Below are positions 37,072-48,287 of a DNA stretch of 64,000 nt, in pieces; within the stretch, counting starts at the first letter, position 1, and each line of letters begins with the position of its first letter. The translations under genes were made by a program, and so were the position numbers. Source of the DNA: Terana coerulea (taxonomy: Eukaryota > Basidiomycota > Agaricomycetes > Polyporales > Phanerochaetaceae). The notes under the pieces are model-generated. The model searched no databases and was not told where the DNA came from. It was given only the letters and a program-made list of their open reading frames with translations. The stretch is taken from positions 33,837 through 97,836 of the forward strand of contig JAKOGH010000881.1 in assembly GCA_024811115.1 (NCBI GenBank). The letters are read 5' to 3'.

Positions 37072-38460
37072 TTCTGGACCTCGCAGAGACTCCGACGCCT
37101 TGGCCGGAGTGGTGCTCTAGGGCTGAACGGTATCGGTCTATCCTGGAAAGAAGGTATGGAAGTTCCCGAGATGCGCTCCGAAGTCTTGACGAGAGCCGAG
37201 GAAAGAGCGGAAATGCAGTTCTTCCCTGCCACGAGAGTGCATCTGAGATGGAATCTCCATACATTCGTGGATTATGCACATGTATGCTACTTTACCATTG
37301 GCTATGCACTCTATGCTGCCATGTCCAAGTTCCCCGGGCTTTAAGCTTCCCACCCAGGCTGCCCTGGGTACTTGCGCACCAGTCTCGTCGGGGCGCAAAT
37401 GCACCAGTACGTCTAGCCTCACGGATACCTAGCTAATTGTATTTGCTAAAAGGTTCTGGCTACAGTCGAAAGCTGAATTATGGGCACAGAGATGGCTTAC
37501 TCACTTGGTGGAGGCTCTTTTGCTTTGCAAAATTTACGTTAAGTCCGGAGTCTGGACTACTATCGACAGCACCTAAATATGCTAGGGTAAAGTTAAAAGT
37601 TCCTCGTGCCATTCATTTCTGGTTTACTTATTCTTTTCAAGTCTGCCGGTGCTTTTACTCGTGGTCATGAAAAAGATGAACTTCCTGTGCCGAGTCTTAT
37701 TGAAGCCTCTGTTGCATTTCTATAGTCAGCGTATACCTCACGCTACCGTCAATAGTCCTGGCTCGGTCCTGGCGGTGATGCAACGGCAAAATCCCTAAAG
37801 AAGATGTCTACGCCGAGGCTATGACTTTGTGGCGCCTGATAGACGCCGATAGCACTTTTTCTGCGGTAACGCCCCACTCCTTCTGAATCTCCGCAACTTC
37901 CCTCCTCAGGCGCATACAACCGACTCAGCTCTCCCATCTCGAACGTCGTCGAGCTATGCGACATACTCGCACACAGGTCGAATTGGCCGTTCGCTCACAA
38001 CCTCCAAGCGAAGGCACCGCTCGTCAACACCGTCATGCACAGCCTCATGAACCGGAACTTCATTGAACTCTGAGAGGCTCTGTGATGGGAGCTGATCACC
38101 GGTAACAAAATGAGATAGGGGCTCTTCATGCATTCGAAGTAAGGCCTAGCCTGCCCGATGCATCACCCTGGTTTTGCCACTCTTGAATCAGCCGTTTCAG
38201 AGCGGAGCGCGGAGCCTCGATCGGAACCGTCAGGGTGAACCCCAAAACCTATGCTGATGCCGGGGGCACGGTCGTCGCTCGCCGTCAGTTGCGGATTACC
38301 GCCTTCGCCCTCGGCTATCAGATCCAAGCAAACAAGTATAAATGCTCCCACAGCGGCAGCTCCGCTTGCTCGTCACCCCTTCACCCTTCACATTTCTTCG
38401 CCTTCGCCTTTCCCGCTCCTGCAACCCCTTTTACGCTCGCCTTTTCTTTAATTTTTGCGA
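37072..38460. other. Intergenic region
   Basis: Short open frames on both strands, none recognisable. The final 200 bp, with a pyrimidine-rich run at 38380-38455, looks like the promoter and leader of the secreted-protein gene. Confidence 0.4.
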
Positions 38461-39183
38461 TGTTCACCACCTCTGTCATCCTTGTCGCTGCCGCCGCCCT
38501 CACCGCTTCCGCTGCCCCCACCACCCTCACCGCGAGGCAATTCCAACCTGGCCCACAATGCGCGGGTCTTGGCATCGCCGTGTTCGACATCGCGAACAAC
38601 TTCACCCTCACGGCGCTCAACTCTACGCTTCCAAACGCTAATGACACCGGTGCACCCCTCGTTCTCGGTCAGGCGGGTGCTATTGATGGGAGCTGAGTTC
38701 AAGGTCTTTTCGGTACGTCTGCTATGCCGCGAGTTCCGTTGTCTGGTACACTAAAACTTGTCTGCAGACCTTTGCTTCATTCCCCTTCAACCAGTGGCCC
38801 CTCCTGAATCTCGAGCATGGTGCGCTGACAGCCACCGGCTCTGATGTCCCCACCGCTGTGGCAGGAAACGTAACAGCAGGTGGCGAGCCCAGCTTTATCG
38901 TCACCACTGAAAGCGAAATGGCCTCGCCTGTGTGGTGTGCCATCGTACGTCGCATACATTCCCGTTCATGAGTCGGAGCTGACAGAGTATGCAGGCGGAC
39001 ACCGATCCTGCGCACGGCGGATCCCCCCAACTGGCCGTCAACGGCGACCCCGACTCGTTCTCTCTGTGCCCCTTCTCCGGTGGCCAGGTCAATGTCGTCT
39101 ACAAGCCTACCTCAAACAACTTTGGCGAATACAACCTCACAGACTGCTATGCTGTCAAGCTCACGCTGCAGGGTCTTGAGTGA
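38461..39183 (+). CDS. Small secreted protein of unknown function
   Basis: Exons are 38461-38711, 38768-38944 and 38995-39183. A strong signal peptide (MFTTSVILVAAAALTASAAP) is followed by QPGPQCAGLGIAVFDIANNF, several Asn-X-Ser/Thr sites and an even spread of Gly, Ser and Thr, ending in CYAVKLTLQGLE. No catalytic motif is visible. The type, about 200 aa with few Cys, is common among extracellular basidiomycete proteins. The frame slips near the GGG at 38688-38690: with one G fewer, the conserved-looking stretch runs on into EFKVFS before the first intron. As the rest of the gene is clean, a sequence error is likely. Confidence 0.7.
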
Positions 39184-39518
39184 AGAAAACAAGCTGGGGA
39201 AAAGGACCATGGTGACTTTCACGGACAATACTTTGGACTTTATTTGGACATCAGAACACTACGCATACTATAGCCACAAAACCGTGTTGTTAATACCCAC
39301 CATAGTCACCATAGCTTTGTTTATAATCAGTGCTATTTGCTGCCTGGTCTTCAGGACGGCGGTGTGATGCGTGAGAACGACTTGCCGTTTCTGGCGAGCG
39401 TGTGGCATAATCAACGCGAGGCGCGCACCTCATTTCTTGCGACGCGACCACCACCTTCTCGACATCTCGTCCTTGCTCGTTGCTTTCTCGCCCACAACTC
39501 GTTTGCGACCTCCAAGTT

Positions 39519-40881
39519 ATGGCGCAAAAACTCAAACACGTGAACGCGGAGGCCGGGCCCTCCAATGTGGACAACGAGGGCATCCCGTACGACCCTGACC
39601 AAGATCCCGAGGAGAGGCGTGGAATCAGGAAAGAGTACCGCGACTTGCAGCAGGTGTTGCAAGGCATGTCATTCTGCGATAAAGTTGAGCAAAGCGACGC
39701 GTTTTTTTCGACAGTTTTGCATTTGTAGATCACCAGAGTAACACTGATGGCGCCGCCGAGCGCATGCTGGAGACCGTCAAGAAAGCGGACGGCCTATTTG
39801 ACAAAGGTCTGGATTAGGGCATCCTCAGCTATGGGCAGAAGCTGACTTGTGTGTTTTGGAATGAAGTGAAGGGCACGAATGAGGCGACGCTCGGACTCCA
39901 ACCTGCTCGTGCAGGCCTCCATGCAGTCCGCGCTGCTCGCGCGGGCCATGAAGTCGGGCAGCGGCGCGTTCGACGTCGACGACTACGTCAGCAAGCTCGT
40001 CATCTTCATGGGCGGGCGGCACAATGTCGAGGAGGTGAACACGACGACCGGCGAGGACGAGGACGAGTATAACGACGACGGAGACGGCGCGCCGCTAGAC
40101 TGGGAACGGATCGGCTGGAAGGCAATGGGGAAGAGCCACCGAGTGCCGGTCATGGATTTTATGTGAGTATATGCCGTTGGATTCTTGTTGGGGAGAGCTT
40201 ATGAGGTTGCTAGGCTCGGACCCCTGTCTGTTGAGCAGAAGAAGAGAAACGTTGGGAAGCGGTCGAAGCTCGAGAAGGACAAGAACGACCAGCGGAAGCC
40301 ACAAGAGATCACGGAAGAGGACATCACCCGCTCGGAGAACGAGACGACGAAGAACGTGCTCGCCGTGCGTACACTTTTGATTTAGGCTGCCGCTCAATAA
40401 TTGATACCGTGTTGTCTGCACGTAGATCGAGAGGATACTCGAAACGACGGACTCTATCAACTTCTTCCGGTTCATAATCAACCCGCACGACTTTGGGCAA
40501 TCAGTCGAGAACCTATTCTACCTGTCCTTCCTCATCCGCGACGGCAAGTGCGCGTTGCAGGTAGAGAACGGTGAACCCAAAATCTGTGCGTCAATGGAGC
40601 TCAACTTTATTCAGACGTAGACGGTGGCTTACCAGCGGAAATGACAGTCATGTGCGAGCCGCCGACCCAAGACGACTACACAGACGGTTTGAAGAAGCAC
40701 CAGATGGTCATGGAGTTGGATATGGCTACTTGGAGGGTGCGTCTACCCCTTACATCTTCGTAAACTTATGCTGACATTTCATTTGGCGCAGCGTGCCATC
40801 GAGGTCTTCAACATCACGACATCGACTATCCCGCAGCGGCCCAAGGCGGAGACCCGTATAGGCGACAAGTGGTACGGCTGA
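39519..40881 (+). CDS. NSE4: Nse4, kleisin subunit of the SMC5/6 complex
   Basis: The frame opens with IPYDPDQDPEERRGIRKEY, the N-terminal signature of Nse4. It continues through MKSGSGAFDVDDYVSKL, KSHRVPVMDFM, SVEQKKRNVGKR, the acidic-basic segment before RSENETTKNVLA, and the winged-helix C-terminus FFRFIINPHDFGQSVENLFY with IRDGKCAL. Nse4 bridges the Smc5 and Smc6 heads and is essential for DNA repair and chromosome segregation. Seven exons are visible. The first intron appears to use a GC donor (CAAG|GCATGT). The frame slips by one base at GG 39893-39894, between NEATL and DSNLLVQAS; since the gene is essential this is probably a sequence error. Confidence 0.9.
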
Positions 40882-41473
40882 CCGCTTGTGGTGATGTATG
40901 CCATGCTTTATCTCTTTTGTGCATATCGTGGCCTTGTAACTTATCACGCTATTTCTATACTGTGACTCGATTCGACTCATTATGACTTCGACTGAATGAC
41001 CGCAGTGGCATTGATACCACATAAACCAGGAGATTGATGATCGCCGTCGTGGCTGGATCAGTGAGGGAGTCATAAAGGTCAATCATTGAACATTTGTGCC
41101 TACCTGGCTATGTTTCTGTACAACCACACTGAGTACGACTCTACGAGACATTGGACGAGCTCTAAGCGCCCATTTCGGAGGGTGCAGCAAAATGTGATTT
41201 GGGCCAAAATCGCCCTCGAGAAAGTACACTTACATGGGTACTCGAAACTCACAATGCTTAAAAGTGCAGCATTGGAGAGCCGTTAATATTCTTCTCTTGA
41301 AGACGTGGCCGACTGCATGCTTTCCGAACGCCCAAGCAGTATCCTGCCCTCTGGGCGTCTAGTGCTCTTAAGTCGCGCTAATTATTTGACTCACAAGTTT
41401 GGCCGGAGGTATATGGATGCATAGATTGCATCGATATCTTCCATCCTTCCATCCTACCCTCATCCGACGAGCC
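40882..41473. other. Intergenic region
   Basis: No gene is seen between the Nse4 and valyl-tRNA synthetase genes. The right part should hold the promoter of the latter. Confidence 0.4.
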
Positions 41474-44400
41474 ATGTCCCAGGCTACACCTGCATCCTCG
41501 AGTCTGGCGGCGGCGACGCCAAGGAGCGAGAGCCCGACGGACAAGCCGAAGAGCGCGAGCGCAAGTCAGTCTTTCACAGTGCACCGTGACTCCGGCTTTG
41601 GTGCTCACCGTGTTGTGCAGTCAAGAAAGAGGCAAAGCGGCTTGAGAAGGAGGCAAAGCTTGCGCTCAAGCAGGCCAAGGTCGCGCTGAGCCGCGCCAGC
41701 GGGCGAGAAGAAGGCCAAGGCGGAGAAGAAGAAGGAAGAGGAGGAGGCTCCGTTTGTGAACACTACGCCCAAAGGCGAGAAGAAAGGTGCGTTACAGTGA
41801 AGTTGTAGAAGGCTTTATGTACTCAACAGGAGTTATATTCTAGATGTGTCCGACGCCATGTCAAGCACTGGGTACAACCCCATCGCCGTCGAAGCGGCGT
41901 GGTATGACTGGTGGGAGGCGCAAGGATACTTCAAGCCGCAACTCACCCCCAATGGCGACATCAAACCTGAAGGTCTCTTTGTTATCCCCTCCCCTCCTCC
42001 GAACGTCACTGGTAGCTTGCATATTGGCCATGCTCTCACGACGGCTATCCAAGACACACTCGTGCGATGGTAAGCGTACATGAATTGATATTATTAGGGC
42101 AGTTCGGAGTAGGCTGTTTCAGCCTGTTGCAGGATTTGTTGCAGGACGTTGTTGCAGGACCCAAAAACAGGATGCCCTGCAACAGCTCTCGAGCTGTTGC
42201 AGGACGCTGTCTGTTGCAGGATCTTGTTGTAGGAGTTAAACGCGCATTGACGGGCCTCATGAGCAGGCGTATACGCCTCCAACAAGCTCCTGCAACAGCC
42301 CGGCAACAGACGCAAAACGGGGAGTTCACGGCTGCAACGCTGTTGCAGGATTCCTTGGTATTTTTCGCTATTCCACAACAAAACCCTGCAACATCCCTGC
42401 AACAGCTTCGAAAATCCTACTCTGAACTCCTTTATTGACATTCTGCTAATGCGATTCCAGGAACCGAATGCTTGGAAAGACGACACTGTTTGTTCCAGGG
42501 TTTGACCATGCCGGTATTTCGACGCAATCCGTCGTAGAGAAGCGGTTATGGAAGACTCAAGGCAAAACCAGGCATGACTTGGGCCGAGAAAAGTTCCTCG
42601 ATACTGTCTGGGAGTGGAAGGAAGAGTACCAGGGCCGTATCACGAACCAGCTGCAACGCCTTGGAGGCAGTTACGACTGGTCGCGTGTGGCTTTCACCAT
42701 GAGCGAGGTGCGTCACGCGAACACAATCGTTACGCGCATGGGCTGAACAATCCGCACAGAGCCTTTCAAATGCCGTCGTTGAGACGTTCTGCAGGTTGCA
42801 CGAAGACGGTGTGCTGTACCGCGCGAACCGTCTCGTCAACTGGTGTGTCCGCATGAACACGACACTCTCCAACCTCGAAGTCGACCAAAAACAGCTCACC
42901 GGCCGTACACTGCTCAGCGTCCCCGGATACGATGCCAAGGGAGAAGTTCGAGTTTGGTGTCATCACGTCTTTCGCATACCCCATCGAGGGCTCCGACGAG
43001 AGGATCGTTGTCGCGACGACCCGTCCTGAGACCATGCTCGGCGATACTGCCATTGCCATCCACCCACAGGACCCGCGATACACACATCTGCATGGCAAGT
43101 TTGCGAAGCACCCCTTCCTGGACAGGCGCATTCCCATTATCACGGACGACATTATCGTCGATATGGAGTTTGGTACCGGTGCAGTGAAGATCACGCCCGC
43201 GCACGACCCAAACGATTATGAAGTCGGCATGCGCCACAAACTGGAGTTCATCAACATTCTCAACGACGATGGTACCTTCAACTCAAATGCCGGAAAGAAG
43301 TTCCAGGTTAGTATGGCGCGGCATAGACAGCTAGAGTCATCTCACAGCGTGATTGTAGGGTATGAAGCGGTTCCATGCTCGTGTGGAGGTTGTTAAGGCA
43401 CTGCAGGATCTTGGCCTCTATGTTGAGCAGAAGGACAACCCCATGCAAATTCCCCTCTGCAGGTATGTGAACACAGTCATAACGTGAGGTCGCGCTCAGG
43501 CCTGCTACAGCAAGTCCGGAGACGTCATTGAGCCCATTCTGAAGCCTCAGTGGTGGGTCGGCTGCAAGCCTCTGGCTGAAGAAGCCCTGAAGCGCACTCG
43601 CGCCGGCGAGTTGACGGTCACGCCGAAATCGTCTGAGAGCGAGTGGTATCACTGGCTCGGGGGTATGCAGGACTGGTGTATCTCGCGTCAGCTCTGGTGG
43701 GGCCACCGATGCCCGGCCTACTTCGTTCGCATCGAGGGCCAGGCGCAAGATGTATGTGCGGTTCACACTAGTGGCTTTCGTGTCGGCTCACGCGCCCTGT
43801 CTAGGCAACTGATGGCAAGTACTGGGTCGTTGGACGTACTCTGGAGCAGGCGACCGAGCGCGCCGCCAAGGTTGCAAACGGCGCCAAGTTCACGCTAGAG
43901 CAGGACGAGGATGTCCTTGACACCTGGTTCTCGTCCGGTCTTTGGCCTATGTCCATCATGGGCTGGCCGGAGAAGGTAAGCTTACCGTCGATTCACACTT
44001 AACCTTTTGATGCTCACGCTGGCCTCCGCAGACGCTTGATCTCGAGAGGTTCTTCCCCTCATCGATGCTCGAGACAGGCTGGGACATTCTGCCCTTCTGG
44101 GTTGCCCGCATGGTCATGCTCGGAATCCACCTCACAGGCAAGATGCCTTTCAAGGAGGTGCTCTGCCACGCCATGATCCGCGACGCCCACGGCCGCAAGA
44201 TGTCCAAGTCGCTCGGCAACGTCATTGACCCGCTCGATGTCATCCAGGGCCTCGATCTCGAGGCACTGCACCAAAAAACTGTACGAGGGCAACCTCGACG
44301 AGAAGGAGATCCAGAAGGCCAAGTCGGGCCAGAAGAAGGATTTCCCGAAGGGTATCCCCCAGTGTGGCACCGACGCACTGCGGTTCTCGTTATGCGCATA

Positions 44401-45693
44401 CACCGGCTTTGGACGCGATATCAACCTCGACATCAACGTCGTCCACGGTTACCGCAAGTTCTGCAACAAGGTGTTCAACGCGACGAAGTTCGCCATGCTC
44501 AAATTTGACGAGGCGTTCGTGCCGCTGCCGGCGGCGAAGCCGACGGGCAAGGAGAGTTTGGTCGGAGCGCTGGACTCTCAACAGCCTGAACGTCGCTGCG
44601 CAAGAGGTGAACCGCCAGTTGGGCGAGCGTAACTTCATGATGGCGACGAGCGCCGCGCACAACTTCTGGCTGCACGAGCTCTGTGATGTCTACATCGTAC
44701 GTGATTGCGGATACCTAGAGCATCGTTGTGTAAGCTAACACGGCTTTGTAGGAAGCGATGAAGCCCATGACAGACCCTTCTGCATCACAAGAGCAGAAAG
44801 TCTCTGCTCAGCAGACTCTGTACACATGTCTCGACCAGGGCTTGCGTCTGCTCCATCCTTTCATGCCGTACGTGACCGAGGAGTTGTGGCAGCGGTTGCC
44901 CCGCAGGCCAAATGACTCCACACCATCGATCATGCTCGCGCAATATCCTGTCTACGTGAGTGCCCGCCCTAATGCATCATGAGGACCCCTCGAAACCGAA
45001 GCTTACGTTCACAATCTAGGACAAGGCATACGCTTTCAACACAAGCGACTTCGACCTGGTCTACTCCGCGATTCGGACTGGGCGATCCCTTGCCGGTTCA
45101 TACAACCTGCAGAGCGACCTTCAACGTAATATCTACGGTCATGCTGAGTTCTGGAGTGATGACTGACCCCAGCTGTAGTGTTCATCCGTGCGCAGACCGA
45201 TGCTGAGGCGAAGCTCTTCGAGGAACAGGCGTCGACGATTGTTGCGCTCACCAAGGGCTGCAAGAGCGTGAAAGTCGTTCGCGAATTGAGCGATGTCCCG
45301 CCAGGTTGCGGTTCAGAGGTACTTTCACCAACGCTTGTCGTCCATCTTCTTGTTCGCGTGAGTAACCCTGTCTTTCTATACGACATCCTGGGGCGTCACT
45401 GACTTAAACGTCGAATCTTAGGGTCTTGTCGACCTCGACGCTGAGATCGCGAAATGCGAGAAGAAGCTCAAGCTCGCACAGATGAACCTGGACAAGATCA
45501 TCAAGACCCAATCCGTGCCTAACTATGAGACCAACGTCGCTGAAGACGTGCGGTTAGGTAACGAAGAGAAGGTGCGCAGTCTTCGTAACAGAACTTCGTT
45601 TGCAACTAACGTACCCTGCAGAGGAAGACGTACGAGGCAGACATAGACAATCTCAAGACGTCGACGGCGATGTTCGAGAGGCTCAAGGAGTAG
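41474..45693 (+). CDS. VAS1: Valyl-tRNA synthetase
   Basis: A class I aminoacyl-tRNA synthetase is readable from end to end: a basic Lys/Glu-rich N-terminal extension, the HIGH motif in [20 protein letters not shown], the CP1 editing domain ([38 protein letters not shown]), [17 protein letters not shown], the KMSKS motif in [14 protein letters not shown], the anticodon-binding domain ([14 protein letters not shown]) and a C-terminal coiled coil ([17 protein letters not shown]). It charges tRNA-Val and, as in yeast, one gene may serve both cytosol and mitochondria. About a dozen introns are present; the first long one (42070-42460) contains a MITE. Four one-base frame slips are seen, near 41695, 42937-42943, 44273-44278 and 44560, each beside a short homopolymer. 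Confidence 0.92.
42097..42431 (+). mobile_element. PIF/Harbinger-like MITE in an intron (335 bp)
   Basis: The ends GGGCAGTTCGGAGTAGG and, inverted, CCTACTCTGAACTCCT are imperfect mirror images and are flanked by the trinucleotide TTA on both sides (42094-42096 and 42432-42434), the typical Tourist/Harbinger target duplication. Inside, GTTGCAGGA and TCCTGCAAC words alternate so that the two arms can pair. No coding capacity. It sits wholly within the valyl-tRNA synthetase intron that follows the HIGH-motif exon and enlarges it to about 390 bp; the splice sites are untouched. Confidence 0.75.
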
Positions 45694-46201
45694 AAATTTA
45701 GCGTGACGCACCGCACATTTGGCACTATAATCTTAGGCCTCTACGTGAAACATCGTCTGCATCAATTCGTCGCTCGCCGTAAACTTACTCCTTGTGATGG
45801 AACTTCTATTGTGTGAACACGTTCGCTGAGTGAAGGACGCTTGAGTGGGCATTGGGAGCTACCAGCACACCTTTCTGCCACCCGCCTGCATATTGGCTGA
45901 CATAGGTCGCGGGGTATGTTTGTCGCAGCGAAATCATGTATTCATAAACTTTTTATAGACAATCTTGCATCATCTCCTCGAAGTTAATCCAGCATGAAAC
46001 TGACTGTCACGCAAAGCTACAAGAGGACTAGCAAAACGGACATGGCATGGTAGAAGAATCAGGGCACCAACTTCCATCTTGCGCAGCAATGACAAGAATG
46101 CAAATGATTTTCCTAATGCCCAACATGCGGCAACGGTCAGCAATACAGATATTTCGGGTAGCTGTCGAGCTCACCGCGAGAAATGGTAGTAGATTGATAG
46201 G
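45694..46201. other. Intergenic region between convergent genes
   Basis: This stretch should contain the 3' ends of the valyl-tRNA synthetase and the SRA-domain genes. No other gene is seen. Confidence 0.45.
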
Positions 46202-47788
46202 TTAATCGGATGGGTGGGCTTCTGACTGCCCTTGTACAGGTGTCAGGGATTCAGTTTTATTGTACCACTGTTTGATAACGGCAATCTCTGGTATTCTGTT
46301 TTGCGAGTTTTGCGGCATGGCGGATGCCACGTATTGCCAAAGGACATCATGCCACCAGTCGGCATCTCGCCCGGCTTTGTCTGGACCGCGCTCTTGCCTT
46401 GTGTCTAGGGCTTTGGTGACAAACCGACCGACCGTGCGTAGAAGCTTGCGGCGTTGCTTCATGATCCCTGAGCCATCTTCGGTGGGACGTTTGAGCTCTG
46501 CCTGCGAATAGTGAGCACTTCTCGCTAAATGCCGTGGTCATCAGATGATACACATACTATCTCAGTTGCTACTGGTTCCATGGCACGCTCAATGGCTGCG
46601 ACTTCATCGCTACCGGAAAACAGTCAGACACACCGCTTACAGGGCACGGAGAAAGCCTAACTTACAAGATATCCTCCTGATCCTCATCGTCTCCCGAGTC
46701 ATCTGTATCTTCGTCTGAATCTTGTGAGCGTTTGAATTGCGCCCTGCGAGTCTTGATGTCGGACCCATGGCTGTCTGGATGAGATTCAATCACCAGCGGA
46801 GGCTGGCCGGGAAGTCGCTGTCGACCACCGGTAAATCACAAGGGTACTCCCTCCGGTATACAATTCAAATGACACTCACGGTGAAGTCAAATTTGCAGAC
46901 ATCAAGGCCGTTGGAGTCCACCTCTATCCTGGCCTATCGGGACGGTATGCGGGAGGTCATGAAGGTGCAAATGCGACGAGCCTACGTTAGAAACAGTGTA
47001 TAAGCCATCATATCGGTAGCTAGAGCAAGTATCAGATCTTGTCATGAGATACGCAACCATGTCAGGGTATATAACTCACCCGCTGTGTGGCGCGTATCGG
47101 GACTTGCTTTTGCCACCACGTACCACACGAACAGGTCTACCAGTAGATGCGGACACCTGCATGACTTTTCAAAATTATTTTCATCGTGTCCATCTTAAAG
47201 AGAGCATACCTGCAAGCCATAGTTGAACTGGTTGTCAAATGTTTGATTCGCGACCCGCGGCCCAAAATGTACCTGAACTTTCCTTGAGCAGCTTGTTAAA
47301 ATCCTCCAAGAACTGCAAATATAACGAACCCCTGGAGCCCTTCCTCCACTCCCAATATAAACGCTTGATAGAGATATCACTTGAGCGGCAACACTTTGCA
47401 GCTGTAAAGCACTCACAATGTGTCACCGTGGTCTTCATCTCCGTAATCGGACAGAACCACGCTCCGAGCACCCTCTTTCTTGCAACCATAAATTCCACCA
47501 AATCGTAAGGGGTGTACGTAGTCGGCAGCTACAGCCTTTCTGTTATAAAAGATCATCGCTACCTTTAGTTCCATCATGTCTATGTGAAGCGGAAAGTCAA
47601 CCAACCGGTTCTCCCATCGCGCTCCTACGGGTACCCCCGGAATATGACCGAATACCGAAGCAGGACTTCGTTATACTCAATTGATCCACTGTCTTCCTCA
47701 ATAACTGATGCTATACATACATCGCACGTTTGACAGAGGCTCTTGCTTTGGACGGTGTCCGAGTCCTGGTTGGTTTCACGCTTGCCAT
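46202..47788 (-). CDS. SRA-YDG domain protein (UHRF1-like methyl-DNA reader)
   Basis: Exons on the minus strand give, after a short basic N-terminus (MASVKPTRTRTPSKARASVK), the SRA domain in order: SVFGHIPGVPVGARWENR, DYVHPLRFGGIYGCKKEGA, RSVVLSDYGDEDHGDT, FVYIGSGGRAPG, NQTFDNQFNYGLQ, VSASTGRPVRVVRGGKS, the YRYDGLYTV motif and NGLDVCKFDF. SRA domains flip out 5-methylcytosine at hemimethylated CpG sites and recruit or guide DNA methyltransferases. The C-terminal tail is acidic (DSDEDTDDSGDDEDQED) and then helical and basic. No RING or PHD finger is visible, unlike animal UHRF1. Introns are short and phases agree; no stop or slip was found in the parts I traced, though the junction after VYIGSGG is not fully resolved. 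Confidence 0.85.
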
Positions 47789-48287
47789 GAATATTAATGT
47801 GAGGGTGAAGTATGGGTTGTCTCCTGAATCACGAGAAGTATAGAATGGGTATAAATCCGACCAATTATTATTGTGCTGGTGTTTGGTGCGGTAACCTGTG
47901 GTTGGAAGAAAAGCACAACGAGTGTGAGCGAGGTGCAAGTTGTTCAGCGGTGAGTGCAGAGGATGGGTGTGTCGATCATGATCGATCAGCGGTTACTCGG
48001 TGATCGCCGAAAGCCACCGATCAATCCTGATCAATCCCGCCGTTGTCGACACTCTTGCAGGCTGTGGTTCGAATCCCCTCCAATCCATGCCGCGCTACCC
48101 CACGGTATATGTTTTTTGTTATTCGAAAGCCCCGTGAGTGTCTTGATCGTACTGCTTGGTTTGTTATATTCCGATGTATATTGCTGCTCGACGGTCACGC
48201 TTCAGAGGCCTTCTTAGTAGTATAGGCTCTACGCAGCAGTGTATCGTTTCATACCGTGACGTGATTCAGAGCTAATTCGAGGTTAAC
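47789..48287. other. Divergent promoter region
   Basis: This stretch separates the minus-strand SRA gene from the plus-strand phosphatase gene and should carry both promoters. A palindromic patch with ATCATGATCGATCAG/CCGATCAATCCTGATC words lies at 47975-48030. Confidence 0.4.

Noticed and set aside
37140..37440. Small gene downstream of the P450
   Set aside because: Both strands are open over similar lengths, no start or splice context stands out and no family is recognised.
29187..39183. Transporter, P450 and secreted protein as a secondary-metabolite cluster
   Set aside because: No synthase or other backbone enzyme, and housekeeping genes (UCH37, Mid1) lie in between on both strands.
48040..48110. 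B-box-like GGTTCGAATCCC suggesting a tRNA gene
   Set aside because: No A box at the right distance, no pairing acceptor stem and no anticodon arm.
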